From assembly GCF_004348265.1 (NCBI RefSeq), contig NZ_SMNT01000012.1, positions 1-64,000 of the forward strand: DNA of 64,000 nt. Reading direction: 5' to 3'. The notes below the pieces were generated by a model. It was not told where the DNA came from, did no database searches, and saw only the letters and a list, made by a program, of their open reading frames with translations. Below, piece after piece: positions 9,468 to 18,509 of the stretch (positions are counted from its first letter, which is position 1; each line of letters starts with the position of its first letter). Origin of the DNA: Methylobacterium segetis (lineage in GTDB: Bacteria > Pseudomonadota > Alphaproteobacteria > Rhizobiales > Beijerinckiaceae). Made by a program: the position numbers and the translations under genes.

Positions 9468-11270
9468 ATGCTCTCACCCCTTTTCGGGAAATCCGTGCCA
9501 GGCCAGGATGATGAAGGCGGTCGCCGCGGCCCCCTGACGTGGCCGAGCGCCTTGTGGCACGCCGTCGGCCAGCGCGCCTCGTCGAGCCTGACGCGGCGCA
9601 TCGTGGTGCTCAACCTCGTTGGGCTCATCGTCCTCCTGCTCGGCTTCCTCTACCTCAACCAGTTCCGGCAGGGCCTGATTCAGGCGCGCGTCCAGAGCCT
9701 GCTGATCCAGAGCGAGATCATCGCGGGGGCCATCGCCGCCTCGGCCTCGGTCGACACGGACACGATCCGGATCGATCCGGACAAGCTGCTGCAGCAGCAG
9801 GCCGGCGAGAGCGGGGCATCCGACGACCGTCCCTCTCCCCTCGCCTTCTCGCTGAACCCGGAGCGCGTCGCGCCCCTGCTCCGCCGCCTCGTGACGCCCA
9901 CCGGCAATCGCGCCCGGGTCTACGACGAGGAGGGCGGGTTGCTCTTCGACACCCGCTCCCTCTACGCCCGCGGCGATATCAATCGTCCGGAGCCCGCGCC
10001 GATCCGCCCGCACAAGCGCAGCCTCGTCGAGCAGGTCTTCGACTACGTCCAGGGCACGATCTTCGGCCTCGTCGGAGACCGTTCCAAAGTGCAGGAGGAG
10101 GTCGGCCCTCAGAACGGCCGCTCTCTGCGCGAGGTCCAGGCGGCGCTCGGCGGGGGGCGGGGAAACATCGTCCGCCGCAACGAACTCGGCGAGACCATCG
10201 TGTCGGTCGCCGTTCCGATCCAGCGGGGCGGCGCGGTCCGGGGCGCCCTGATGCTCTCGACGCAGGGAGACGCGATCGACCGCGTGATCGCATCCGAGCG
10301 GTTCGGCCTCCTGCAGGTGTTTCTCGTGGCGGCCCTGGTGATGGTGGTGCTGTCGATCCTGCTCGCGGGCGCCATCGCCGGGCCGGTGCGCCGCCTCGCC
10401 GACGCCGCCGAGAAGGTGCGGATGGGGATCAAGTCCCGACAGGAGATCCCGGACTTCACCTACCGCACCGACGAAATCGGCCATCTCTCCGGCGCCCTGC
10501 GCGACATGACCCAGGCGCTCTACCGGCGCATCGACGCGATCGAGAGCTTCGCGGCCGACGTCAGCCACGAGTTGAAGAACCCGCTGACCTCCCTTCGGAG
10601 TGCCGTCGAGACGCTGCCGCTCGCCAAGAGCGACGAGTCCCGCGGGCGCCTGATGGAGATCATCCAGCACGACGTGAAGCGCCTCGACCGCCTGATCAGC
10701 GACATCGCCGATGCCTCCCGCCTCGACGCGGAACTCGCTAGGGCCGAGGCGAAGCGGGTCGATCTGCGCAAGCTCCTCAACACCGTCGTCTCGGTGGCGA
10801 ACGAGCGTCGCCGCCCGAAGGATGCCCTCATCCAGCTCGACGTCGATGCGGCATCCGACCAAGAGAACACCTTCACGATCATCGGCCACGACAGCCGCCT
10901 CGGTCAGGTGGTGAACAACCTGCTCGACAATGCCCGCTCCTTCTCGCCGTCCGAGGCGAAGGTGCGTGTCGCCTTGCGCCGCGTACGCAACGAGGTCGAA
11001 ATGATCTGCGAGGACGAGGGGCCCGGCATTCCCGAGCACGCGATCGAGCGGATTTTCGAGCGCTTCTATACCGATCGTCCGGAACAGGGCTTCGGGCAGA
11101 ATTCGGGTCTCGGACTCTCGATCTCACGTCAGATCGTGCAGGCGCATCGCGGTACGATCCGCGCCGAGAACAGGCCCGGACCGGCGGACGAGGAGGGGCA
11201 GCCCACCGTGCGCGGTGCTCGGTTTATCGTGCGCCTTCCCTTGGCGCCGCGGCAGGCGGCTGCGGCTTGA
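9468..11270 (+). CDS. chvG: Sensor histidine kinase ChvG
   Basis: Membrane histidine kinase of 600 residues. An N-terminal membrane helix (VVLNLVGLIVLLLGFLYL) is followed by a periplasmic sensor region of about 220 residues, a second helix (LVAALVMVVLSILLAGAIAG) leading into HAMP, the HisKA dimerisation domain with phospho-acceptor His367 in SHELKNPLTS, and the ATP-binding domain with N box (NNLLDNARSF), DEGPGIP and GLGLSISRQIV. It phosphorylates ChvI. Periplasmic regulators such as ExoR control it in relatives; none is seen here. Its stop codon overlaps the TTG start of hprK, so the two are translationally coupled. The exact N-terminus is uncertain by some 20 residues. Confidence 0.94.
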   Translation: MLSPLFGKSVPGQDDEGGRRGPLTWPSALWHAVGQRASSSLTRRIVVLNLVGLIVLLLGFLYLNQFRQGLIQARVQSLLIQSEIIAGAIAASASVDTDTIRIDPDKLLQQQAGESGASDDRPSPLAFSLNPERVAPLLRRLVTPTGNRARVYDEEGGLLFDTRSLYARGDINRPEPAPIRPHKRSLVEQVFDYVQGTIFGLVGDRSKVQEEVGPQNGRSLREVQAALGGGRGNIVRRNELGETIVSVAVPIQRGGAVRGALMLSTQGDAIDRVIASERFGLLQVFLVAALVMVVLSILLAGAIAGPVRRLADAAEKVRMGIKSRQEIPDFTYRTDEIGHLSGALRDMTQALYRRIDAIESFAADVSHELKNPLTSLRSAVETLPLAKSDESRGRLMEIIQHDVKRLDRLISDIADASRLDAELARAEAKRVDLRKLLNTVVSVANERRRPKDALIQLDVDAASDQENTFTIIGHDSRLGQVVNNLLDNARSFSPSEAKVRVALRRVRNEVEMICEDEGPGIPEHAIERIFERFYTDRPEQGFGQNSGLGLSISRQIVQAHRGTIRAENRPGPADEEGQPTVRGARFIVRLPLAPRQAAAA

Positions 11271-11782
11271 GTCGGACCGACCCCGCCGAGGGGCCGGATG
11301 CGACGACCGTTCACGCGACCTGCGTGGTCGTCGGCGAGGGCGGCATTCTGATTCGCGGAGCGGCCGGTGCCGGCAAGTCGTCCCTCGCGCTGGGCCTCCT
11401 CGATCGTGCCGAGCGCGAAGGGCTTCACGCTCAGCTCGTCGGAGACGACCGCATCCGCATCGAGCGGCATCACGGCCGGCTGGTCGCGCGGCCGCACCCG
11501 GCGATCGTCGGCCTCATCGAGGTCCGCGGCCTGGGGCTGCGTACCGTTCCGGCGCTCGATGCTGCCATCCTCCGCCTCGTGGTTGATTGCGTAGAACGGG
11601 CGGAACGGCTGCCGGAACCGGCCGAAGCCGCGGTCGTTCTCGGCATCGCACTGCCGCGCCTGGTTCTCGACCGCGCCGTGCGGGAAACCGGACAGGCACC
11701 GGCTCACGTGATGGGCGCGCTGGCCGTGGCTTCGCGGTCGCAGTGCGGCGCTCTCGGGCCGGGTCCTGCCGAGGCCCCGTAG
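11267..11782 (+). CDS. hprK: HPr kinase/phosphorylase, short alphaproteobacterial form
   Basis: 171 residues, the short form typical of alphaproteobacteria, which lacks the N-terminal domain of Gram-positive HprK. The Walker A loop GAAGAGKS is at 31-38, followed by LVGDDRIRI and the HprK-type region LIEVRGLGL. The enzyme phosphorylates the regulatory Ser of HPr, here probably Ser64 of the HPr encoded 1.2 kb downstream, and removes the phosphate again. The start is a TTG whose last two bases lie in the TGA stop of chvG, so ribosomes can pass directly from one gene to the other. This links envelope sensing (ChvGI) to PTS-based carbon or nitrogen signalling. Confidence 0.93.
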   Translation: MSRTDPAEGPDATTVHATCVVVGEGGILIRGAAGAGKSSLALGLLDRAEREGLHAQLVGDDRIRIERHHGRLVARPHPAIVGLIEVRGLGLRTVPALDAAILRLVVDCVERAERLPEPAEAAVVLGIALPRLVLDRAVRETGQAPAHVMGALAVASRSQCGALGPGPAEAP

Positions 11783-11907
11783 CGCCCTCGTCTCCGCCGT
11801 GGCATGATCGTGATGTCGTTTCGAGCAAAACGTCGCGACCGCCTTGCGCATCGTCGTGCGGTGCACAAAATGGCGGCTTCGCTGGCTAGGCGTCGGAAAA
11901 CGCGTCG

Positions 11908-12309
11908 ATGATTGGAATGGTGCTCGTCACCCACGGGTTGCTGGCGACCGAGTTCAAGGCCGCGCTGGAGCACGTGGTCGGCCCGCAGAAGCAGATCGAG
12001 ACAATCACGATCGGACCCGAGGACGATATGGAGTTGCGTCGGCGGGATATCATGTCGGCCGTCGGTCGGGTCAACTCGGGAAACGGGGTCGTGGTTCTCA
12101 CCGACATGTTCGGCGGCACACCGTCGAACCTCGCCCTGTCCTGCATGAACGGCGGCGCCGTCGAGGTCGTGGCCGGCATCAACCTGCCCATGCTGATCAA
12201 GCTCGCGAGCGTACGGGACGAGGAATCGCTCGGCGACGCGGTCCTTCACGCGCAGGAAGCGGGTCGCAAGTACATCAACGTGGCCTCCCGCGTTTTGGCC
12301 GGAAAGTAG
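11908..12309 (+). CDS. PTS EIIA component, mannose type (regulatory)
   Basis: 133 residues with the EIIA-Man fold. The phosphorylatable His9 sits in VTHGLLA, followed by DMFGGTPSNLAL, a hallmark of the mannose-type EIIA. It accepts phosphate from HPr. No sugar permease (EIIBCD) is encoded nearby, so it is most likely a regulatory relay as in other Hyphomicrobiales, not a transporter part. It lies 125 bases after hprK and 122 bases before HPr. Together they form the terminal part of the PTS phosphorelay, whose EI component must be elsewhere. Confidence 0.93.
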   Translation: MIGMVLVTHGLLATEFKAALEHVVGPQKQIETITIGPEDDMELRRRDIMSAVGRVNSGNGVVVLTDMFGGTPSNLALSCMNGGAVEVVAGINLPMLIKLASVRDEESLGDAVLHAQEAGRKYINVASRVLAGK

Positions 12310-12431
12310 CCTTCCACTCGCCCTTTCGATTGATTAGGCACGGGTTCAACGAATCCGTCGGTCGCGCTGAAGCCCATTGGGCCGGCGTCGGCCGGTGACC
12401 AAGTCGACCCGAGAGGAAGCGCACCGAGCCG

Positions 12432-12755
12432 ATGAGCGAGACCTTCGCCGCCGACGACGAAGAACAGCCACCGGTTCCGGATGGCGGATTCCTTCGTATC
12501 CTGCCGATCATCAACCGGCGCGGTCTGCACGCCCGCGCCTCCGCGAAGTTCGTCCAGATGGTCGAGCGCTTCGATTCGACCGTGACGGTCACGCGCTCGG
12601 GCGAGACCGTGGGCGGGCGCTCGATCATGGGTCTGCTGACGCTGGGCGCGGCCCAGGGCACCTCCATCGCCGTCACCGCGGTCGGCATCGACGCCGAGGC
12701 GTGCCTCGACGCGATCGAGGCGCTGCTCGCCGACAGGTTCGGCGAGGACGAGTAG
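12432..12755 (+). CDS. ptsH: HPr phosphocarrier protein
   Basis: 107 residues, about 18 longer than typical HPr because of an acidic N-terminal tail (AADDEEQPPVPDGG). The active His33 is in RRGLHARASAKF. Ser64 in GGRSIMGLL is 31 residues later, the same distance as between His15 and Ser46 of classical HPr, so it is the expected HprK target. It passes phosphate from EI to the EIIA encoded just upstream. The gene ends two bases before the convergent GNAT-like gene. Confidence 0.95.
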   Translation: MSETFAADDEEQPPVPDGGFLRILPIINRRGLHARASAKFVQMVERFDSTVTVTRSGETVGGRSIMGLLTLGAAQGTSIAVTAVGIDAEACLDAIEALLADRFGEDE

Positions 12756-12757
12756 GG

Positions 12758-13615
12758 TCAGGTCTGGGCCGCCGCAGCGGCGCTGCGCCACAGGGTTTGC
12801 CGCGTTCCGAGGCGGAGGCTCCCCGCGACGATCAGGCCGGACCGGCTCGCGAGGTCGATGCTCACGGCTCGGCGCCGGGCGAACAGGCGCGTCACGACCC
12901 GCACCATCGCCGCTTCCGACGGATCGGCAACGATCGGGCGGCGGGCCGTCCGCGCGTCGAGGGCGAGGAAGTCTTCGACGGCGTCGCGGACGCGGCCTGG
13001 CTCGGAGACGCTCTCGAACTCTTCGGAGAGGAAATCCGCGGGTCGGACACCGACCATGTGGGACGTCGGCACCGCGCGACGGCCGGATCGGGCCTCGCTC
13101 GCAGGCAACAGCGTGAATCGGCATTCCGGCGCCATTCCCGCGTTCAGGTCCGGGAGCGCCATGGCGAGGCGCCATCCCGCGCGGGCAAGCGCGTCACGGA
13201 GGGCCGATGCCACCTCCTGCGCGCAACTTGCTTCGATGCTCAGTCCGGTACCGTGCGGCAGGCCCGGCGGCGACCACAAGCCGGCATGGCTGCGGCGCCA
13301 GAGTGAGCCTCCGAGGACGAGTGGGAGCACGCCTCTGAGTGCTTCGGCTCCCTCGTCGCGTCGACACCAGACGAACCCGAGGACGACGGCTCTCCCGGCG
13401 CTCTGATGTCGGGCCGCTGGTAACAGATAGTCGGGGTCCGCGAAGGGCGTCTGCGCGGAGCCGGTCCGGACGAGGAGCGCGCGCCAAGCCGCGATCTCCG
13501 GCTCGCCGACGGTGCCGACCGAGCGCAGATCGACCCGCCAACGCCGCTCACCCGCCGGAAGGTCCTGGGAGGAGCCCGCCAAGCCGCCCGCGATCACCGT
13601 GAAACGTTGCACCAT
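12758..13615 (-). CDS. GNAT/CelD-like hypothetical protein
   Basis: 285 residues of uncertain function. The general shape follows the CelD/BcsL-type acetyltransferase-like proteins: an N-terminal half with a TPFADPDYLLP segment where these proteins have their substrate-recognition region, and a C-terminal half with FLALDARTARR followed by a strand-rich end (AVSIDLASRSGLIVAGSLRLG). The last part stops abruptly after TLWR, so the usual C-terminal strand of the GNAT fold may be missing. No signal peptide or membrane segment is evident. It converges on ptsH with a two-base gap and lies about 110 bases downstream of the CobW gene. Gene reality is likely; the family is a weak call. Confidence 0.55.
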   Translation of the reverse strand: MVQRFTVIAGGLAGSSQDLPAGERRWRVDLRSVGTVGEPEIAAWRALLVRTGSAQTPFADPDYLLPAARHQSAGRAVVLGFVWCRRDEGAEALRGVLPLVLGGSLWRRSHAGLWSPPGLPHGTGLSIEASCAQEVASALRDALARAGWRLAMALPDLNAGMAPECRFTLLPASEARSGRRAVPTSHMVGVRPADFLSEEFESVSEPGRVRDAVEDFLALDARTARRPIVADPSEAAMVRVVTRLFARRRAVSIDLASRSGLIVAGSLRLGTRQTLWRSAAAAAQT

Positions 13616-13728
13616 CGTTACGTTCCGTTCCCGCCCGCCGTCCCGCTATGGGACGAAGCGGCGCCCCACCGCCGCCGCGGGAGCTCAGGGAACAAGGATG
13701 GTGCCGCGGCCGGTGCCCCGATTCCGGA

Positions 13729-14808
13729 TCAGCCGTGGGGAATGGCGAGGGGGTTCGCGGTGAGCGCGGCCGCGTCCGGCGCATCGACGCGCGGCCGCCC
13801 GAGGAAGGCGTCCCAGAGCTTGGCCACGAAGGCCGGCTCGAGATCGCGGACGATGAGGACGAGGCGGGACGTCCGGTCCTCGTCCGGCCAGGAAGCCAAG
13901 CTGACCGGCGCATGCAGGACGTGCTGGACGCCGTGCAGGACGAGCGGACGCTCAGGATCCTCGGCAAGCGCGACGAGCCCCTTCAGGCGCAGGAGGTTCG
14001 CGCCCTGGCTTGAGCGCAGCAGATCGAGGAACATCTCGAGCGCCGCCCGGGACACCGGCACGTCGCTCGTCAGGGAGAAGGCACGGATCGACGCGTCGTG
14101 CCGGTTCACATCCCCGTCCCGCGGAGCGTAGGCGTCCGGCACCGCCTCGCCGAGCCAGGCGCGGAGACCCGAGATCCGCTCGTCCACGCCGAACGGGCCA
14201 TCGAGGAGATCCGCGGCCGGAACATCCGGCCCCGCGATCGCAGCGACGGGGTTTAGGGCCGTCAGGCGGACACGCAAGCGGTCTGCACCCTCGGCATCGA
14301 GGTCGGACTTCGCCAGGATGATCCAGTCGGCGACGGCGACCTGACGGATCGCCTCCGGATGCGTGTCGAGCGTGGCGGCGCCGTTCACGGCATCGACCAC
14401 AGCGACGACGCCCTGCAGCCGATACCTCAGGGCCAAGTACGGATGGTAGATCAGCGCGTGGAGGATCGGCCCCGGATCGGCCAGGCCCGTCGTCTCGATG
14501 ACGACGCGGCGAAAGGCGCGGATCCGCCCGTTGTCGCGGCGTCGCAGCAGGTCCTCGAGGGCTGCGATCAGGTCGCCCCGCACGGTGCAGCAGAGGCAGC
14601 CGGCGCCGAGCAAGACCATGTCGTCGTCGATCGTCTCGATCAGCAGATGGTCGAGTCCGATCTCGCCGAACTCGTTGACGATGACGAGGGTGTCGGCGAA
14701 GTCCGGGTCGCGCAACAGACGGTTGAGGAGCGTGGTCTTGCCGGCGCCCAGGAAGCCGGTGAGGACGGTGAGCGGGATCGGTGCCGGGCGCCTCGGATCG
14801 TCGGTCAT
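13729..14808 (-). CDS. CobW/COG0523 family GTP-binding metal chaperone
   Basis: 359-residue G3E-family GTPase. The P-loop GFLGAGKT is at 18-25 and the metal-binding CxCC (Cys71, Cys73, Cys74) lies in GAGCLCCTVRGD. It also has NEFGEIG switch sequence, ETTGLADP and a GTPase base motif (LAKSDL). Members deliver zinc, cobalt or other metals to client enzymes. Which metal cannot be told here: there is no His-rich linker and no Zur or cobalamin signal was recognised. It lies alone, 110 bases downstream of dacF and in the same direction. Confidence 0.92.
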   Translation of the reverse strand: MTDDPRRPAPIPLTVLTGFLGAGKTTLLNRLLRDPDFADTLVIVNEFGEIGLDHLLIETIDDDMVLLGAGCLCCTVRGDLIAALEDLLRRRDNGRIRAFRRVVIETTGLADPGPILHALIYHPYLALRYRLQGVVAVVDAVNGAATLDTHPEAIRQVAVADWIILAKSDLDAEGADRLRVRLTALNPVAAIAGPDVPAADLLDGPFGVDERISGLRAWLGEAVPDAYAPRDGDVNRHDASIRAFSLTSDVPVSRAALEMFLDLLRSSQGANLLRLKGLVALAEDPERPLVLHGVQHVLHAPVSLASWPDEDRTSRLVLIVRDLEPAFVAKLWDAFLGRPRVDAPDAAALTANPLAIPHG

Positions 14809-14917
14809 CGCATCGGCCTACCGGCCGAAGCGGGTGCCCGCAAGCGGGATGCTGCGAGGCCCAGGATTCGCCCTGTTCGGACGCGCTGGATGGGGCGCGA
14901 TCAGGCCCCGGTCGAGA

Positions 14918-16429
14918 TCACTCCTTGGGCTTCGCCTTCGCCGGCTTCGCGGCGGGCTTGTGAGCGGTCTGAGCGGTCTTCGTCGCGCCGGGCTTGGCCG
15001 CACCGGGCTTGGCCGCGTGAGGCTTGCTGCCGCCCTTCGCCTGCGGAATCGCGGGCTTCGTCTCGACGGAGGTGTAGGCCGTCGCCGCCTTCGGAACGCC
15101 GCCGGCCCGCGCCGCCGCCTTCGGGGCTTCGGGCTTGCGCGCCGCCTGCTTGACCTCGGGCTTCGCGTCCGCCTTCTTCGCCTCTGCGCGGGCGGCCTTC
15201 GCGGCGAGGGCCGCCTCCCGCTTGGCCTTAGCGGCTTCGAGCTTCGCCGTCCGGGCGGCGAGCTTCTGCGCCTTCTCGGCCTCCTCCTGCTCGTTGAGCA
15301 TGATCTGGCTCTCCGCCGGATCGCGGCCGACCCAGACGAGCACGGGCTGCAGCGGCGCGCGCGGCGGGAGGGAGCGCGCCCGGAGCGCCGCGCTGTTCAT
15401 GGTGGCGAAGGCGAGCGCGGAGGAGGCCGGCGCGGCGGCACCCATGAGTTGCGCGTTGGCGTTGTCGGCGCTGGCGCCGGCCGCGGCGGCGCTCGCGGTG
15501 ATGGCGCTCTGGCCTTCGTCAACCGGCATCGGCTTGCGCTTGTCGCAGATGTAGGGGCGCATGTCGGGCGGCTCCGACAGGGACGAGCTCGGCAGGGCAT
15601 CGACGCTCTGGGCCGTCCAGCCGGGCGACTGGCCGAACCCGTAATCGAACAGGTCGGCGGCCTTGAGGTCCCGCTCCCGGGCCGAGGGCTGGCCCATCAC
15701 GACGGTGATGATGCGGCGGCCGTTGCGGGTCGCGCTCGCGACCACGTTGAAGCCGCCCGAGCAGATGAAGCCCGTCTTCATGCCGTCGGCGCCGGCGTAG
15801 CGGCCGAGCAGGCCGTTGTGATTGGCCATCACGGCACGCCCGAACTGGATGGCGCTGATCGAGAACAGGGGACGTGAATCGGGGAAGTCGCGCATCAATG
15901 CGCGCCCGAGGATCGCCATGTCGCGGGCCGAGGTCCACTGGCGCGGATCGGGAAGCCCGTTCGGATTGGACCAGCGGCTCTCGCGCATGCCGATGCGGCG
16001 CGCCGTCTCGTTCATCATGTCGGCGAAGCCCTCGACCGAGCCGCCGAGATTCTCGCCGATCGCCCAGGCCACGTCGTTGGCCGACTTGACCATGATGATC
16101 TTCAGGGCGTTGTCGAGGGTGATCTGGGTGCCGGGCTTGAACCCCATCTTGGACGGAGGCTCCGCGGCCGCGGCGGGCGAGATCGTGAGCAGGGTGTCGA
16201 GCGTGACCTTGCCCTGGCGCACCAGATCGAGGGCGACGTAGGTGGTCATCAGCTTCGTGATCGAGGCCGGATACCAGGGGTCGGTCGCGCCCTGCGCGTA
16301 GAGCACCTTGCCCGAATCGGCGTCGACCACGAGCATCGGAGCCGTGACGGCGTGGGCGGCGCCCGCCCCGACGAGTCCCACCGCGACGAACAATCCTCGG
16401 GCGAAACGGCTCAGCATTCGGTTCGGCAT
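14918..16429 (-). CDS. D-alanyl-D-alanine carboxypeptidase (DacF-like, PBP5/6 family) with Lys/Ala/Pro tail
   Basis: Periplasmic peptidase that trims the pentapeptide of peptidoglycan. I chose the ATG at 16429 because it gives a proper signal peptide (FVAVGLVGAGAAHAVTA). The active SxxK is Ser56-Ile-Thr-Lys59, the second motif is SAN, and the third is KTG in GMKTGFICSGG, all in the expected order. The catalytic part ends at about residue 260. The remaining roughly 200 residues replace the usual compact C-terminal domain with a long alanine/lysine/proline-rich, probably disordered tail (LEAAKAKREAALAAKAARAE, then AAKPGAAKPGATK). Such tails could bind the negatively charged wall or membrane. 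The tail is low-complexity and its length may vary between strains. Confidence 0.9.
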   Translation of the reverse strand: MPNRMLSRFARGLFVAVGLVGAGAAHAVTAPMLVVDADSGKVLYAQGATDPWYPASITKLMTTYVALDLVRQGKVTLDTLLTISPAAAAEPPSKMGFKPGTQITLDNALKIIMVKSANDVAWAIGENLGGSVEGFADMMNETARRIGMRESRWSNPNGLPDPRQWTSARDMAILGRALMRDFPDSRPLFSISAIQFGRAVMANHNGLLGRYAGADGMKTGFICSGGFNVVASATRNGRRIITVVMGQPSARERDLKAADLFDYGFGQSPGWTAQSVDALPSSSLSEPPDMRPYICDKRKPMPVDEGQSAITASAAAAGASADNANAQLMGAAAPASSALAFATMNSAALRARSLPPRAPLQPVLVWVGRDPAESQIMLNEQEEAEKAQKLAARTAKLEAAKAKREAALAAKAARAEAKKADAKPEVKQAARKPEAPKAAARAGGVPKAATAYTSVETKPAIPQAKGGSKPHAAKPGAAKPGATKTAQTAHKPAAKPAKAKPKE

Positions 16430-16751
16430 CAGGCCTGTCTCGAGAGGGGCCGGGCGGGCACAGGCCCGGCGCCGGGTCGGCACGGTAGCTAGGACGCGGC
16501 CAAGCTTCGGCGAGTCGGGAGCAACGCTGAGAGGGCGCAGCCGCTCCACACGCACCCTGAGCGTGCGACGTCCTGGCACCGACTTCAACGCGCGATCCGT
16601 GGCGAGAGGATGGCGGGCGCCGCCCTCCACAGGTTTGGCGCGAGCCGCGCGCATGGCTGCCCGCTGGCGTCCCGGCCGCCATCGGCCTATGTGCGGGGCG
16701 CGATTGATGTTTTCTCACCGGCGACGGCGCCGGGCGGCCCCTCACGAGACC
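16430..16751. other. Divergent intergenic region dacF-like / queE
   Basis: About 320 bases between the minus-strand carboxypeptidase and queE. It should contain both promoters. I looked for a preQ1 riboswitch aptamer upstream of queE and saw no convincing C-rich loop and A-rich tail, so there is no sequence support for riboswitch control. No tRNA or repeat is visible. Confidence 0.4.
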
Positions 16752-17384
16752 ATGGCGTACGCGGTCAAGGAAGTGTTCCACACCCTGCAGGGCGAGGGCG
16801 CGCAGGCGGGCCGGGCCGCCGTGTTCTGCCGCTTCGCAGGATGCAACTTGTGGTCGGGCCGCGAGGCGGATCGCGCGGGGGCCGCCTGCACGTTCTGCGA
16901 CACGGATTTCGTCGGGATGGATGGTCCGAACGGGGGTCGATACGATCACCCCTCGACGCTCGCGACGTTGATCGCGATCACCTGGGAAGGGGGCGAGCAC
17001 GGGCGCTTCGTGGTCTTCACCGGCGGCGAGCCGCTGCTCCAGCTCGACGAGGCGCTGATCGCGGCGGTCCATGCCCGCGGCTTCGAGATCGCCGTCGAGA
17101 CGAACGGCACGCTGGCCGCACCGGCCGGCCTCGACTGGATCTGCGTGAGCCCCAAGGCGGGCAATCCTCTCGTGCAGACGAGCGGCCACGAGCTGAAGCT
17201 CGTCTATCCCCAGGCCGGCCTCGACCCGGCCGCCCTCGTCGGCCTCGACTTCCGCCATCGCTGGCTGCAGCCTATGGACGGGCCGCAGGCCGCGGGGAAT
17301 ACGCGGGACGCGGTGGCCTATTGCCGGGGGGACGCGCGCTGGCGCCTCTCCGTGCAGACCCACAAGATGATCGGCATACCCTGA
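16752..17384 (+). CDS. queE: 7-carboxy-7-deazaguanine synthase QueE
   Basis: Radical SAM enzyme of 210 residues that converts 6-carboxy-tetrahydropterin to 7-carboxy-7-deazaguanine. The cluster cysteines are Cys31, Cys46 and Cys49, giving CX14CX2C in place of the canonical radical SAM CX3CX2C. This matches the known QueE variant described from Burkholderia. Other signatures are EVFHTLQGEGAQAG at the start, FTGGEPLLQ, and ETNGT. It heads the queE-queD-queC set, acting second in the pathway after QueD. The ATG at 16752 is preferred over longer in-frame extensions because homologues start with this short MAYAVKE leader. Confidence 0.96.
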   Translation: MAYAVKEVFHTLQGEGAQAGRAAVFCRFAGCNLWSGREADRAGAACTFCDTDFVGMDGPNGGRYDHPSTLATLIAITWEGGEHGRFVVFTGGEPLLQLDEALIAAVHARGFEIAVETNGTLAAPAGLDWICVSPKAGNPLVQTSGHELKLVYPQAGLDPAALVGLDFRHRWLQPMDGPQAAGNTRDAVAYCRGDARWRLSVQTHKMIGIP

Positions 17385-17425
17385 CCGCGCCGGACGGCGC
17401 GCGGGACCACGCAGAAGATGGTTCG

Positions 17426-17782
17426 ATGAAGATCACCCAGGCCTTCACCTTCGAGGCGGCCCACCGCCTGCCCAACGTGCCCGAGACCCACCGCTGCCAC
17501 CGGATGCACGGGCATTCCTACCGGGTCGAGCTGACGGTGAGCGGCGAGGTCGATCCGCGGACGGGCTGGATCGTCGACTTCTACGACATGGAACGCGTCT
17601 TCGCGCCGATCCTTGCCCGCCTCGATCACCACACCCTCAACGAGATCGAGGGGCTGGAGAACCCGACGGCAGAGCATATCGCGGCCTGGATCTGGCATCG
17701 CACCAAGGGCGGCCTGCCCGGATTGTCGCGGGTGAAGGTCTGCGAGACCCCGATGTCCTGGGCGGAGTACGAGGGCGACTGA
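17426..17782 (+). CDS. queD: 6-carboxy-5,6,7,8-tetrahydropterin synthase QueD
   Basis: 118-residue T-fold enzyme that turns 7,8-dihydroneopterin triphosphate into 6-carboxy-tetrahydropterin. Zinc ligands are His13, His28 and His30 (FEAAHRLP and HGHSYRVE) and the catalytic Cys24 lies in HRCHRMHGH. The C-terminal Glu motif appears as KVCETPMSW. It starts 41 bases after queE and ends 4 bases before queC, so the three form one operon. No folE (GTP cyclohydrolase) lies in the window. Confidence 0.96.
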   Translation: MKITQAFTFEAAHRLPNVPETHRCHRMHGHSYRVELTVSGEVDPRTGWIVDFYDMERVFAPILARLDHHTLNEIEGLENPTAEHIAAWIWHRTKGGLPGLSRVKVCETPMSWAEYEGD

Positions 17783-17786
17783 CACG

Positions 17787-18506
17787 ATGGCGGATGCGAG
17801 GGCCGACGACGGGGCGCTGGTTCTGTTCTCGGGGGGGCAGGATTCGACCACCTGCCTGGCCTGGGCGCTGGACCGCTTTCCCCGGGTGGAGACGCTGGGC
17901 TTCGATTACGGCCAGCGCCACCGCGTCGAGCTCGCCTGCCGGGCGCGCCTGCGCGACGGCCTCGCTCAAGTCGAGCCGGCCTGGGCGCGCCGCCTCGGTG
18001 CCGACCACACGCTCGCCCTCGATGCCCTGGGCGCCGTCTCCGAGACGGCGCTGACCCGCGACACCGAGATCGGCTTCGAAGCGGGCGGCCTGCCGAACAC
18101 CTTCGTTCCCGGCCGCAACCTCGTCTTCCTCACCTTCGCGGCGGCGCTGGCCTACCGGCGAGGCCTGCGCCACATCGTCGGCGGCATGTGCGAGACCGAT
18201 TATTCGGGCTATCCCGATTGCCGGGACGACACGATCAAGGCGATGCAGGTGGCGCTCAACCTCGGCATGGAGCGCCGCTTCGTCCTCGACACGCCCCTGA
18301 TGTGGATCGACAAGGCGCAGACCTGGAAGCTCGCCGACGAACTCGGCGGCCGGGCGCTCGTCGACCTCATCGCCGAGGAGAGCCACACCTGCTATCTCGG
18401 CGAGCGCGGCGAGCGGCACGAATGGGGCTATGGCTGCGGCACCTGCCCGGCCTGCGACCTGCGGGCCAGGGGCTACGCGCGCTTCGTCGCGGAATTGACG
18501 GGCTGA
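17787..18506 (+). CDS. queC: 7-cyano-7-deazaguanine (preQ0) synthase QueC
   Basis: ATP-dependent enzyme of 239 residues that converts 7-carboxy-7-deazaguanine to preQ0. The PP-loop SGGQDSTT is near the N-terminus. [12 protein letters not shown] and [15 protein letters not shown] are QueC signatures, and the C-terminal zinc site has four cysteines (HTCYLG, then CGTCPAC). It is the last gene of the que operon and converges on the TetR gene with a three-base gap. The product feeds queuosine tRNA modification. Confidence 0.97.
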   Translation: MADARADDGALVLFSGGQDSTTCLAWALDRFPRVETLGFDYGQRHRVELACRARLRDGLAQVEPAWARRLGADHTLALDALGAVSETALTRDTEIGFEAGGLPNTFVPGRNLVFLTFAAALAYRRGLRHIVGGMCETDYSGYPDCRDDTIKAMQVALNLGMERRFVLDTPLMWIDKAQTWKLADELGGRALVDLIAEESHTCYLGERGERHEWGYGCGTCPACDLRARGYARFVAELTG

Positions 18507-18509
18507 GCC

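Noticed and set aside
16430..16751. preQ1 riboswitch upstream of queE
   Set aside because: No recognisable aptamer sequence or A-rich 3' segment was found.
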